64,000 nt of DNA from CAMPKL01 sp963805925 (GTDB taxonomy: Bacteria; Acidobacteriota; Terriglobia; Bryobacterales; UBA6623): contig CAWDWB010000003.1 in NCBI GenBank assembly GCA_963805925.1, positions 62,001-126,000 of the forward strand, given 5' to 3'. The notes beneath the pieces were generated by a model that searched no databases, was not told where the DNA came from, and saw only the letters and a program-made list of their open reading frames with translations. Position numbers and translations under genes: made by a program. Below, in pieces: positions 17,463-29,549 of the stretch (position 1 is its first letter; every line of letters begins with the position of its first letter).

Positions 17463-19145
17463 CTACCACTTGGGAACCGTAACCGCTCCCCGCGCAGCCG
17501 ACGATACCGACGCCGCATACTTGGCGAACACGCCCGTCTTGTAGCGCGGCTCCGGACGCTTGACCTTGCTCAGTCGGTCGGCCAGTTCCTCGTCCGACAG
17601 TTCCACTTCGAGCTTGCGTTGGTCGCAATCGACCAGGATGATGTCGCCTTCCTGAACTGCCGCGATCGGTCCGCCAAGGAAAGCCTCGGGCGCCACGTGG
17701 CCGACCATCAGTCCCCTGCTCGCACCCGAGAAGCGGCCATCCGTCAGCAACGCCACGCTTTCGCCCAAACCTGCGCCGACAACCGCCGCCGTGACGCCCA
17801 GCATCTCGCGCATTCCCGGCCCGCCTGCGGGACCCTCGTAGCGAATCACCACCACGTCGCCCGGCTTGATGTCGCCGCTGGTGACCGCGTGCATGGCGTC
17901 TTCTTCCTTCTCGAAAACACGCGCCGGGCCTTTATGAACGAGATAGTTGCCGCCGGCAACTTTGATGACCGCGCCCTCCGGCGCCAAGTTCCCTCTCAAA
18001 ATAACCAAACCGCCCGTCGGCTTGAGCGGGTCATCCAGTTTGTGGATGACTTGTTGCCCAGGCGTCTCCTCGCACTTGGCAACGGACTCGCCAAGCGTCT
18101 GTCCGGTCACGGTCAGCGCCGTTCCGTCGACGTAGCCGCCCTCAATCAGGCGTTTGGTGATGAACTGGATGCCGCCTGCCTTCCATACGTCGGCGGCGAC
18201 GTACTTGCCGCCTGGCTTGAGGTCCACCAGTAGCGGCGTTTTGCGGCTGATGCGGTCAAAATCTTCTAATTCGAGGTCGACGCCGGCATCAACGGCAAGC
18301 GCCATCAGATGCAGCACCGCATTCGTCGAGCCGCCGGTAGCAGCCACGCTGGCAATCGCGTTCTCGAAGGCCTTCCGAGTGAAGATATCGCTCGGTCTGA
18401 TGCCGCGCCTGAGCGTCTCCATGACCGTCCGACCGGCTTCGTAGGCCACGTCACCCTTGTCCGCCGCCATCGCGGGGACGCTCGCGGCGCCCTCGGGCGA
18501 GATGCCCATGATTTCCATGACCGTTGCCATCGTGTTGGCCGTGTATTGACCGCCGCAGGCGCCCGGACCCGGGCATGCCGCCAGTTCCAGATCCTTCAAC
18601 TCTTGGTCGGTGATCTGCCCGGCTGCGTGTTTGCCGACGCCTTCAAAAACGTCCTGAATCGTCACGTCCACGCCTTTGTACTTGCCCGGCATGATCGAGC
18701 CGCCGTAGAGCAGCACTGAAGGAACATCCACGCGCGCCAGCGCCATCGCTGCTCCGGGAATCGTCTTATCGCAGGCGACAATCGCGACCAGCGCGTCGAA
18801 CATGTACCCTTCGGCCGTCAGTTCGATCGAGTCCGCAATCACTTCGCGGCTCACGAGCGAGGCTTTCATGCCTTCCGTGCCCATGGTGATGCCGTCGGAG
18901 ATGGCAATCGTGTTGAACTCCATCGGAGTTCCGCCGGCGTCACGGACGCCTTGCTTGACGCGCTCAGCCAGGTCGCGCAAGTGATAGTTGCACGACATCG
19001 CTTCAATCCATGTGTTGGCGATGCCGACGATCGGCTTCGCGAGTTCCGCATCGCCGAAACCGATCGAGTGGTAGTACGAACGCGCCGGCGCGCGATCTCG
19101 ACCTTCGGTGATGATATGGCTGCGGTGTTTAAGCGGATTAGACAC
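17463..19145 (-). CDS. ilvD: Dihydroxy-acid dehydratase
   Basis: A 560-residue IlvD/Edd-family enzyme for the third step of valine/isoleucine synthesis (dihydroxy-isovalerate to keto-isovalerate). Fe-S cysteine motifs are visible: 'MSCNYHL', 'VACDKTIPGAAMA' and 'CPGPGACGGQYTANTM'. 'GGSTNAVLHLMALA' and the C-terminal 'ALLTDGRFSGASRGLMVGHVAPEA' complete the pattern. Length matches the usual 555-570. No other ilv genes are nearby; it stands alone between convergent and divergent neighbours. Confidence 0.97.
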   Translation of the reverse strand: MSNPLKHRSHIITEGRDRAPARSYYHSIGFGDAELAKPIVGIANTWIEAMSCNYHLRDLAERVKQGVRDAGGTPMEFNTIAISDGITMGTEGMKASLVSREVIADSIELTAEGYMFDALVAIVACDKTIPGAAMALARVDVPSVLLYGGSIMPGKYKGVDVTIQDVFEGVGKHAAGQITDQELKDLELAACPGPGACGGQYTANTMATVMEIMGISPEGAASVPAMAADKGDVAYEAGRTVMETLRRGIRPSDIFTRKAFENAIASVAATGGSTNAVLHLMALAVDAGVDLELEDFDRISRKTPLLVDLKPGGKYVAADVWKAGGIQFITKRLIEGGYVDGTALTVTGQTLGESVAKCEETPGQQVIHKLDDPLKPTGGLVILRGNLAPEGAVIKVAGGNYLVHKGPARVFEKEEDAMHAVTSGDIKPGDVVVIRYEGPAGGPGMREMLGVTAAVVGAGLGESVALLTDGRFSGASRGLMVGHVAPEAFLGGPIAAVQEGDIILVDCDQRKLEVELSDEELADRLSKVKRPEPRYKTGVFAKYAASVSSAARGAVTVPKW

Positions 19146-19184
19146 GGGCTACAGGGCTCCTTTCGATGAATCTTTGATCTTACC

Positions 19185-21273
19185 GTGACCCTGGATAGAT
19201 ATGCTGAAACGGTGGCGCGAATCGGGTGGAGCGTGAAAGGCGCAGCAGCGTTGGGGATTGTCGCCGCAATCTGCGCCCATGCCTATATCCGAAGCGGCAG
19301 GGGCCCGAACACCCCCTACTTCGTCGGCGACCCAAGTCACGTCAAGTATTTCGTCAATTCCCAGACTCAAGCGGGCTTGAAGAACCTGAGCGGAAACGTC
19401 GTCATCACCACTGATAGCTCTCCAACCGCAGCGATCTTGGCCGCTTTGGAACGCTGGAACGCCGTATCCGACACTGTCCTGCACTTCGACACGCCTACCT
19501 CAGTGCTGACAGCCTCAGGCGTTACCGACGGCAAGAGCGTGATCACCTTCGCCGACACCTCATCGAATCGCCGTGTCAGCGCCGGCGCCGTCGCCGTCAC
19601 ACGTCTGATCTCCAGCTCTTCCGGCGAATTCACTGACACAGACATCATCTTCAACCCGCTCTTCAAGTTTTCGACCACGCTGCAGCCCGACACGTTCGAC
19701 ATCGAGGGCACTCTCGTCCACGAACTCGGCCACGCCATCGGAATGGGTCACGCCGGCTCGGTGTCTTCCACCATGTTCGCGACAACCGCACGGGGCTCAG
19801 CCGATCTCCGCACTCTCACCACCGACGATATTGCCTATCCGCGCACCGTCTACCCGTCTCCCGGGCTTACCAATTACGGATCGCTCGCTATCGACGTCAG
19901 GTTCTCCAACGGGCAGCCCGCTCGGGGCGCGCTGGTCACCGCCCTCGATCCGGCCCGGAATACCCTCCTGACCGGATTGAGTGACGCTTCCGGTCGCGTC
20001 TTGATCGGCGGCGTACCGGTCGGCGCCTACTTGCTCTACGCGGAGCCTGCGAACGAACCCGCTGTTCCTGGCCACTACAGCCAGTTCGGCGTCCTCGATT
20101 CCATTGCTACGACCATCGGGGGCGGACCCAACTTTCCGACCCTGCACTCCGTGCTGCCCGTCGGGGAAACTGCAGCTACGCTGACGCTTCAGGCGGGCTC
20201 CGACAGCCTCAACATCGTCGGCGCCGGAGGAGCAGTGGAAGGCGCTTTGGTCGAAAGCGACTATGGCTTCATTGCCCAACCCGGCGGGCACTACATCTTC
20301 GAGATCTACGGCGACGGATTGGATGACCCGTCTCTCTCCCTCTCTTCCATCTCGTTCCTAGGAAACGGCGTTTCCGCTCAGCGGACCCTTCGAGCGGGAC
20401 GAAGTGGAGTTGCTTGACGGAGAGATTTATCCGCTCCTGAGATTCCGCATCGACGTGGCCCCCACGGCGCCCATCGGCAGCCTGTCGGCCATGATCCGCC
20501 TGGGCGACCAGGTTTCGCTCTTTACCGGCGCCTTGGAAATCGCTATCCCGACGCCGACGCCGGGTTTCACGTCCAACGGAGTCGTCAATGCCGCTAGCTT
20601 CGTGGCCGTCCCACTCACTCCCGGCGGAATCTTCTCGATCTTTGGGACCGAATTGGCCCCAGCGGAGGGCTTTGGTTTCTTCGATCCGCTCTCCGGCGGA
20701 CTCATCGAAATCTTGCGCGGAGCAACCATTCTCGTTGACGACCGGCCAGCGCCGCTCTTCTACGTCAGCCCCGAGCAGATCAACGCCCAGGCGCCCGCAG
20801 ACCTCAAGCCGGGCAGCTTCGTCACCGTCCGAGTCCTTCGTGATGATGTGTCCAGTTTTAGCCGCATTCTAGCCGTCGCAGCGGCGGCGCCCGGAGTCTT
20901 CGTCCACCCGGAAACCAACCGGGCGGTCGCGCTGAACCAAGACGGCTCCCTGAACTCGCCTGCCAACGCTGCCTTCCGCGACACCGTTGTGACGATTTAC
21001 CTCACAGGCGCCGGGGCCGTCGCCCCAGCCATCGCCACGGGACGTCCTGTGCCGTTGCCGCCGCCGCTCAGCCATGTCGCCGACGGCGTGACGGCAACCA
21101 TCAACGGCCAGCCAGCAGCAGTGGAGTTCGCCGGCGCCGCTCCGGGCTTCGTTGGCCTCATTCAGGTGAACGTACGAATCCCTACGGCTTCGCCCGTAGG
21201 AGACGCTGTCGCGCTGAGAGTCCAATCCGGCGGCGCCGCCAGCCAACCAGGAACGATGATTTCGATTCGTTAG
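19185..21273 (+). pseudogene. Matrixin-type secreted metalloprotease with Solibacter-type C-terminal domain, frameshifted
   Basis: Two overlapping frames together encode about 695 residues. The first (19185-20417) has an N-terminal hydrophobic segment, a matrixin-like domain with the zinc motif HELGHAIGMGH at about 179-189 and a Met-turn-like 'STMF', then a CNA-B/carboxypeptidase-regulatory-like region ('FSNGQPARGALVTAL'). The second (20404-21273) continues into 'GVVNAASFVAVPLTPGGIFSIFGTEL', the Solibacter-type C-terminal domain (TIGR03437-like). Sense continues across frames if one C of the CCC at 20386-20388 is skipped ('SAQRT' then 'FERDEVELLDGEIYP'). Either a real inactivating +1 change, a sequencing error, or programmed frameshifting. 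The GTG start at 19185 is uncertain; GTG 19233 would give a tidier signal peptide. Confidence 0.85.
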
Positions 21274-22445
21274 ACCGACTGCACCGGAATCGGCTTATCC
21301 CCGTCCGTGCGAACGTTTTGACCGACTTCGTACTTCAACGATTGAATCAGTCCTTTGATGTACCCGAAGCCGTAGGAGAACGCCTGCTTCCCGCCCGGGT
21401 CGTCGGGGTGCTGCGGCATGTGATCCGGCATCAGCATGTACGGGTAATCGACCTCGTAAAGCGTCCGCAACACTTCGGGCATCACCATGTCGCCCTCATC
21501 CGGATAAACCTCGATGAAGTCGTCGCGCTTGCCGATGATGTTACGGAAGTGGATGTTGAAGATCTTCTTCATCCCGCCCAGCTTGCGGATCACCTCATGG
21601 ATGTCTTTCGCTGGGTCCTGCAGCATCTCCGCAGTGGTCCCCAAGCACAAGTTAAATCCGTGATACGGGCTATCCGAGAGCGCCGCGAACTTGTATAACC
21701 CTTCCGGCGTTCCCAGCACGCGGTCCACGCCCTGGTAGCCCTCAGGTTGGGGCATCCCGGGGTCGTGCGGATGGCAAGCGATGCGGATCTGGTTCGCATC
21801 TGCAACCGGAACCACGTTCTCCACGAAATGCGTGATCCGTTCCCAGGCCGTATCCGCATCCACCTCGCCCGCGCGCGTCAGCGCCGGTTCTGGTGTTGCC
21901 TCGGACAGCTTCCAAGTCGAATAGCTCGATCCGCCGCGCCCAGGCGTGCGTTCAGTGCGTACAACGCCCAATAGGGACATGTTGTACTTGATCGACGGGA
22001 TCCCTGCCGCCTTGCAATTCTCGATCGTCTTGTTGAAATCGTCGATATCGCGCTGACGCCCCGGCTCTTTGCCCAGCATAATGTCGCCGCGTTCTTCGCG
22101 GTCGATATGGCTTGAGGGCAAAAACGGCGCAGTCACCATGTCAGCCGTAATGCCGTGCGACTCGCATCGCTCGCGCAGCTCCGTTAGCTCCTCCACCGTG
22201 TAAAACCCGCGCTCCGGGTAAGGCGGTCGCGGCATCGAAGCGCAGACGTGATTGACGCCGTGCCGCTTCGCCAGCGACAACCACTCGTCGCTCGACGGCC
22301 TTTGCGTGCCGACGTAAAGCCGCACCGGCTTCTCAGCCGCAGTCGGCCGCGCCGGGGCGGCGGATTCCGTATTGGGCTGGCATCCCGCCAGAGCTGCGGC
22401 GCCGGCTGCAGCCGTGCCGGTGGTAAGAAATTTGCGACGATCCAT
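21270..22445 (-). CDS. Tat-exported mannonate-dehydratase-like TIM-barrel protein
   Basis: 391 residues beginning MDRRKFLTTGTAAAGAAALAGC, a twin-arginine signal with a lipobox Cys at 22, so an exported lipoprotein. The rest resembles UxuA-type mannonate dehydratases/xylose-isomerase-like barrels: 'GVNHVCASMPRPPYPERGFYTVEELTELRERCESHGI', 'IRIACHPHDPGMP', 'FNLCLGTTAEM', 'FNIHFRNIIGKRDDFIEVYPDEGDM' and 'LMPDHMPQ'. UxuA is normally cytoplasmic, so export points to a surface or periplasmic uronate-derived substrate, or a changed activity. Its stop overlaps the convergent protease gene by four bases. A PfkB-family kinase lies just upstream on the same strand. Confidence 0.85.
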   Translation of the reverse strand: MDRRKFLTTGTAAAGAAALAGCQPNTESAAPARPTAAEKPVRLYVGTQRPSSDEWLSLAKRHGVNHVCASMPRPPYPERGFYTVEELTELRERCESHGITADMVTAPFLPSSHIDREERGDIMLGKEPGRQRDIDDFNKTIENCKAAGIPSIKYNMSLLGVVRTERTPGRGGSSYSTWKLSEATPEPALTRAGEVDADTAWERITHFVENVVPVADANQIRIACHPHDPGMPQPEGYQGVDRVLGTPEGLYKFAALSDSPYHGFNLCLGTTAEMLQDPAKDIHEVIRKLGGMKKIFNIHFRNIIGKRDDFIEVYPDEGDMVMPEVLRTLYEVDYPYMLMPDHMPQHPDDPGGKQAFSYGFGYIKGLIQSLKYEVGQNVRTDGDKPIPVQSV

Positions 22446-22481
22446 AGCGTCTGAAATCAGACCACGCCGGACCGAACGGTG

Positions 22482-23438
22482 TCAATGTCCGGTCTTGGCC
22501 CGCTTCTGTACTTCCGCATCCGCGCGGCGCTGTCCCTCGGCGATCATCCGCTCCGCATCAGCCATCGACCCCAACCCGCCCCGCGCCCCGAGCGCCTTGC
22601 AGTTCAACGCCGCCATCGCGTTAGCGAACTCCAGAACCCGCTCCAGCGGCCATTCCTGCAACACTCCATAGCAGAACGCCCCATGGAAAACGTCCCCGGC
22701 CCCCGTCGTATCCATGCAATCCACCACGAACGCCGGCGAATAGTAGAATCGGCCCTCAAACCGGGCCAAAGCCCCGTGAGAACCCAAGGTCATCGCCGCG
22801 ACCTTCATCCCGAATTCTTTCTGAATCCTCGTCAGCGCCTCAAACGGGTCCCGCTCCCTGGTCCACTGCTCTGGAAAGTTCGAGCTGCCGATCAGATAGT
22901 CCACATGCGGCATGACCTTTTCAAAGCCGTCATAGATCGTGTCGATGTCCACCGTCACCGAGATACCCTGTTCCTTCGCCAGCCGCGCCGCCTTTTCCAC
23001 CGCCTGCGTGTCATGGCCGTCTATGTGCAGCAGCCGCGCTCCCGCGATCCACTCCGGCCGCAGTTCCTCCGGCTCCAGCCGCAGCCGCTCGTCGCGCAGT
23101 AAGAAGACAGTCCTCTCACCCGTCAACCGATCCACGATGATGTAGGCCGACTGGGTCGGAATGCCTGGCCGTACCAGGACGTCGTCCACATTCACGCCCG
23201 CCTGCCGTAGACTCGCCAGCTGCAACTCGCCTCGCTGGTCGTCTCCCACCGTCCCCACGTACTTCGTCTTGAGCCCGAGCCCCTGACAAGCCGCCACCGC
23301 ACTGGTGACCTGCCCTCCCACGCTCAAGATCTCTTCCTCCACCGTCTCCTTGCCGCCATAGGCCGGGAAACGGGGCACAATCAACAGGGTGTCCGTGGCG
23401 TTGAGCCCCACACCCACCAAATCGAACTTCTCGGGCAT
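22482..23438 (-). CDS. PfkB-family carbohydrate kinase
   Basis: A 318-residue ribokinase-fold sugar kinase with the N-terminal glycine motif 'GGQVTSAVAACQGLGLKTKYVGTVGDD' and the C-terminal PfkB signature 'MDTTGAGDVFHGAFCYG' whose GAGD (about 246-249) forms the anion hole with the catalytic Asp. Length fits the family. It is 36 bases upstream of the mannonate-dehydratase-like gene on the same strand, which would suit a 2-keto-3-deoxygluconate or similar sugar-acid pathway, but the substrate cannot be read from sequence. Confidence 0.92.
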   Translation of the reverse strand: MPEKFDLVGVGLNATDTLLIVPRFPAYGGKETVEEEILSVGGQVTSAVAACQGLGLKTKYVGTVGDDQRGELQLASLRQAGVNVDDVLVRPGIPTQSAYIIVDRLTGERTVFLLRDERLRLEPEELRPEWIAGARLLHIDGHDTQAVEKAARLAKEQGISVTVDIDTIYDGFEKVMPHVDYLIGSSNFPEQWTRERDPFEALTRIQKEFGMKVAAMTLGSHGALARFEGRFYYSPAFVVDCMDTTGAGDVFHGAFCYGVLQEWPLERVLEFANAMAALNCKALGARGGLGSMADAERMIAEGQRRADAEVQKRAKTGH

Positions 23439-23489
23439 AACCGACCACTGTACCCGGATGCCTCCCGAAAACGCACGATCGGGCCTACA

Positions 23490-24260
23490 ATGAGGCCCAT
23501 GAGACGCGTTTGGCTCGTCGGATTCTCCACGATGGCGCTGGCGGCATCACTCGCGGCGCAAGGCCGAGTTAGCGGCGGCCCGGCAGCGGCTTCCGGCCGG
23601 GATGCACGAGTAGGCGCCGGCGGTATCGGCGCCCATAACCCAAACATTCTCTACCCCGGCAGCCCCAGCGGCGGCCAGCCCGGCTCCATCTTGACCCCCG
23701 GAACGCCCCGCTCGCCAGGAGCTTCCGCCCTGCCTGCGACGCCCGGCGCAGCCATGCAAGTGAAGCCGCCCGTCCGGGGCGGCCGACGCGGACGCGGCCC
23801 AGGCCGCGTATATGGCAGCCGGGGCTACGTGCCCATATACGGCGGGTACGGTTACGGCGGCGTCTATATCGACTCCGGTTCCGGGCCGACCCCAGTGACA
23901 CAAGAAGAAGAAACAGCGACATCCAGCAGCGCCAACGTAATCACCGTGCCGCAGCAAGAACCGCAAAAGCCTCCGCACTCACGCGTCTTCGACGTGGGTA
24001 AGACTGCCGATGGCGAGGTCACCACGCGGGTCCTCGACCACTACCCAGGCCAAGAAGGGCGCCGCCCTGCCGCCGATTACTGGTTGATTGCCCTCAAGGG
24101 CGGGCTAATCTATGCCGCCGAGAGCTTCGAAGAGCGCGACGAGACCTTCCGCTTCCGGACGTTAGAGGACAAGCAGTTCGTCGTTCCCTTGGCGGAAGTC
24201 GACCTCGCCTTTACCGAAAAGCTCAACAGCGACCTCGGCAGAGAATTCAACGTCCGCTAA
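23490..24260 (+). CDS. Secreted Gly/Pro-rich protein of unknown function
   Basis: 256 residues: signal peptide (RRVWLVGFSTMALAASLAAQ), then a low-complexity region rich in Gly, Pro, Arg and Tyr (about 30-125, 'GGRRGRGPGRVYGSRGYV'), a short Ser/Thr/Glu stretch, and a structured C-terminal domain (about 160-256, 'DYWLIALKGGLIYAAESFEERDETFRFRTLEDKQFVVPL'). The C-terminal block looks like a small beta domain. I do not recognise a family. Starts at 23490 and 23499 are both plausible. It converges on the bpt-like gene with a four-base stop overlap. Confidence 0.8.
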   Translation: MRPMRRVWLVGFSTMALAASLAAQGRVSGGPAAASGRDARVGAGGIGAHNPNILYPGSPSGGQPGSILTPGTPRSPGASALPATPGAAMQVKPPVRGGRRGRGPGRVYGSRGYVPIYGGYGYGGVYIDSGSGPTPVTQEEETATSSSANVITVPQQEPQKPPHSRVFDVGKTADGEVTTRVLDHYPGQEGRRPAADYWLIALKGGLIYAAESFEERDETFRFRTLEDKQFVVPLAEVDLAFTEKLNSDLGREFNVR

Positions 24261-24985
24261 GGCTTGTGCAGGTTCCACTCGGGTGATTCCGCGTCAGACG
24301 GACAACCGGTGAGGACCTCGAACGGCCGAAACCGCTCCTTGTAAGCCATCGAGCGATTCTCGGCAATCCAGTACCCCGGATAAGCGTAGGCCTTGCCCCG
24401 TTCACGGGCATATTCGAGCTGCACCAAAATTGAGAATGTCCCCGGGCTGAACGCCCGCCATACCGGGTCGTAGTAAAAATACACCAGCGAAATGGCGTTA
24501 GGCGTCTCATCCATCAGGGAGACGCCGACCAATTCCTCGCCGGCAAAGTACAGCCACTGGGAAGCATACTGATCGCCGCCAGCCAGGAAAGAGTCGTAGT
24601 AGTCAGCGCTCGAAATCTTATCTTCGCTCCAACCTCGGTGCTCGGCCATGAACCGGTGGTAACGGCGGTAAATCTCCAGGTGCCGGGGACTCATCGAAAC
24701 CGGCTCGTGCCGAACCTCAATGTGCCGATTGCGCCTCAGAACGCGGCGAAGACTGGCGCTCGGCGTGAAATCCGCAGCACAGAAACGGATGCTGACGCAC
24801 CGGTTGCAGCTCGGGCACTGAGGGCGGAACAGCTGCCGGCCGAACCGGCGATAACCTCGCTCCAGCAGATGTTCGTACTCCTGCGCCGTCATACCGTGGA
24901 CGATCCGATATTCGAGCGAAGCGGACTGCTCCGGCAAATACGAGCAAATACGAGGGGACTCGACCAGTTGGACCAACTCGCGCAT
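24257..24985 (-). CDS. bpt: Aspartate/glutamate leucyltransferase (ATE/Bpt family, N-degron pathway)
   Basis: A 242-residue aminoacyl-tRNA-protein transferase. The N-terminal ATE domain carries conserved cysteines ('PRICSYLP' Cys14, 'RPQCPSCNRC' Cys57/60/63). The C-terminal GNAT-like half has 'ISLVYFYYDPVWRAFSPGTFSILVQLEYARERG', 'YAYPGYWIAENRSMAYKERFRPFEVL', a very typical ATE_C signature. It conjugates an amino acid (Leu in the bacterial Bpt branch) to N-terminal Asp/Glu and so creates N-degrons for ClpS/ClpAP, neither of which is in this window. Bpt versus arginyl-transferring Ate cannot be decided by eye. Confidence 0.92.
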   Translation of the reverse strand: MRELVQLVESPRICSYLPEQSASLEYRIVHGMTAQEYEHLLERGYRRFGRQLFRPQCPSCNRCVSIRFCAADFTPSASLRRVLRRNRHIEVRHEPVSMSPRHLEIYRRYHRFMAEHRGWSEDKISSADYYDSFLAGGDQYASQWLYFAGEELVGVSLMDETPNAISLVYFYYDPVWRAFSPGTFSILVQLEYARERGKAYAYPGYWIAENRSMAYKERFRPFEVLTGCPSDAESPEWNLHKP

Positions 24986-25023
24986 GCTCGCTCATTGTAG
25001 TCTCCAGCCGCCGTGAATAAACA

Positions 25024-25052
25024 TTGACACTCCACTCCAGCGTCGATACGAT
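25024..25052 (+). promoter_or_regulatory. Sigma-70-type promoter upstream of groES
   Basis: TTGACA at 25024-25029, 17-base spacer, TACGAT at 25047-25052 (perfect -35, four of six in the -10). It lies about 110 bases before the groES start, leaving an untranslated leader of roughly 100 bases that contains the palindrome at 25101-25118. Confidence 0.6.
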
Positions 25053-25100
25053 GGGAAGTTCGGCGGCCTGACGGGACGCCGCGTATTAGCAACTTCTTGC

Positions 25101-25118
25101 AGGTCTCGTTCGAGACCT
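25101..25118. promoter_or_regulatory. Palindrome AGGTCTCG-TT-CGAGACCT in the groESL leader
   Basis: Perfect 8-bp inverted repeat with a two-base centre, about 50 bases downstream of the predicted groES promoter and 44 before the GTG. No CIRCE element (TTAGCACTC-N9-GAGTGCTAA) was seen in 24986-25162, so this is the best candidate for a repressor operator or an RNA hairpin controlling the chaperonin operon. Function is inference. Confidence 0.45.
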
Positions 25119-25162
25119 CGCCCATCCAGAACTGCTTGGGAAGAAGACTGAGGAGAAAGTCA

Positions 25163-25450
25163 GTGAATCTCAGACCGCTCCAGGACCGGATCATCGTCCA
25201 ACGAGTTTCCGCCGCCGAACAAAAGGCCGGCTCGATCATCATTCCCGATTCGGCTAAGGAAAAGCCGCAGCAAGCCAAAGTGGTTGCCGTCGGAAACGGC
25301 AAGCGCCAAGAAAGCGGCGAAGTGATCGCCCTCGACGTCAAAGCAGGCGACACCATCCTGGTCGGCAAATATGCCGGTCATGAAGTGTCGATCGACGGCG
25401 AAGATTACGTCATCCTGCGCGAGGACGAAGTCCTTGCCGTGATCGAGTAA
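25163..25450 (+). CDS. groES: Co-chaperonin GroES
   Basis: 95 residues beginning with a GTG at 25163, preceded by AGGAGA at 25151-25156. Typical Cpn10: 'LRPLQDRIIVQRVSAAEQKAGSIIIPDSAKEKP' including the mobile loop, 'VVAVGNGK' and 'GDTILVGKYAGHEVSIDGEDYVILREDEVLAVIE'. It caps GroEL and closes the folding chamber. groEL begins 22 bases later in the same operon. A longer in-frame reading to 25097 has no support. Confidence 0.97.
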   Translation: MNLRPLQDRIIVQRVSAAEQKAGSIIIPDSAKEKPQQAKVVAVGNGKRQESGEVIALDVKAGDTILVGKYAGHEVSIDGEDYVILREDEVLAVIE

Positions 25451-25471
25451 GGCTGAAGGAGTTCGAATCCC

Positions 25472-27094
<1,623 letters not shown>

Positions 27095-27116
27095 GAGTCC
27101 AACCCACAAGAAGACG

Positions 27117-27148
27117 AAAGCCGGTCCCACAGGGGGCCGGCTTTTTTT
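27117..27148 (+). terminator. Rho-independent terminator of groESL
   Basis: Stem AGCCGGTCCC / GGGGCCGGCT (one G-T pair) with an ACAG-type loop, then seven T. It ends the chaperonin transcript. Confidence 0.9.
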
Positions 27149-27150
27149 CG

Positions 27151-27594
27151 CTGCAAATCGTCGGCGATAATGCGGGGAGGTTTGCCGAGTTGGGCGAGCG
27201 GATCGCCTACTTGGCCGTCGGAGATTTTGAGAATTCGATGGCGGCCATCAAGAAGATGCACGAACTCGATCAGAATCCGCTGCGCCGCAACATGATGAGG
27301 GCATTCGTCCGTGCGGCGAAGGGAGAGGACGAGGCGGCCTCGGAGTGGAAGGAACGTTTCATGGCTCTGGCGGACCAAATGGACGTCCCGCCCACGCTCT
27401 ACGCTTTGCTGGAGGGGAGCCTCGGGAACGTGGAACGCGCCATTGAGATGATGGAACTGGCCGTCGAAAAGCACGATTCCAGTTTGGTTTATCTACAGTG
27501 CGAATCCGCGTTCGACCCGATCCGCAAGCACCCGCGTTACCCGGCGTTATTAGCTAAACTGGGCTTTCAGCCCGCCAACGCCAGCCTGACTTAA
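27151..27594 (+). pseudogene. C-terminal remnant of a TPR-type protein
   Basis: An open frame encodes 'LQIVGDNAGRFAELGERIAYLAVGDFENSM...' and runs to a TPR-like ending with 'FDPIRKHPRYPALLAKLGF', the ending I associate with TPR tails of large regulators such as Ser/Thr kinases. There is no ATG, no ribosome site, and the frame emerges directly from the groEL terminator; the only initiator is a weak TTG at 27190. This looks like the 3' stub of a larger gene whose 5' part has been lost. A short expressed helical protein (134 residues from 27190) cannot be excluded. Confidence 0.6.
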
Positions 27595-27649
27595 CTGCTG
27601 CGATCGTCCCGTATCTGATAGCTTGGAGTTAGGCTTTCGGGCCTATCGA

Positions 27650-29455
<1,806 letters not shown>

Positions 29456-29470
29456 GTTCCGCTCACGTAG

Positions 29471-29494
29471 CCCTAAGAATGTTCATTCTCAGGG
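29471..29494. repeat. Inverted repeat between lepA and the secreted protein gene
   Basis: CCCTAAGAATG - TT - CATTCTCAGGG: 11-bp arms with one mismatch and a two-base centre, 15 bases after the lepA stop and 56 before the next ATG. No T-run follows, so it is not a standard intrinsic terminator; an operator or a transcript-stabilising hairpin is possible. Confidence 0.5.
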
Positions 29495-29549
29495 ACATAT
29501 GGCTGTCAGTCTACAGACAAAGCGCGTCGAACAGGCTAAGCTCAAGACC

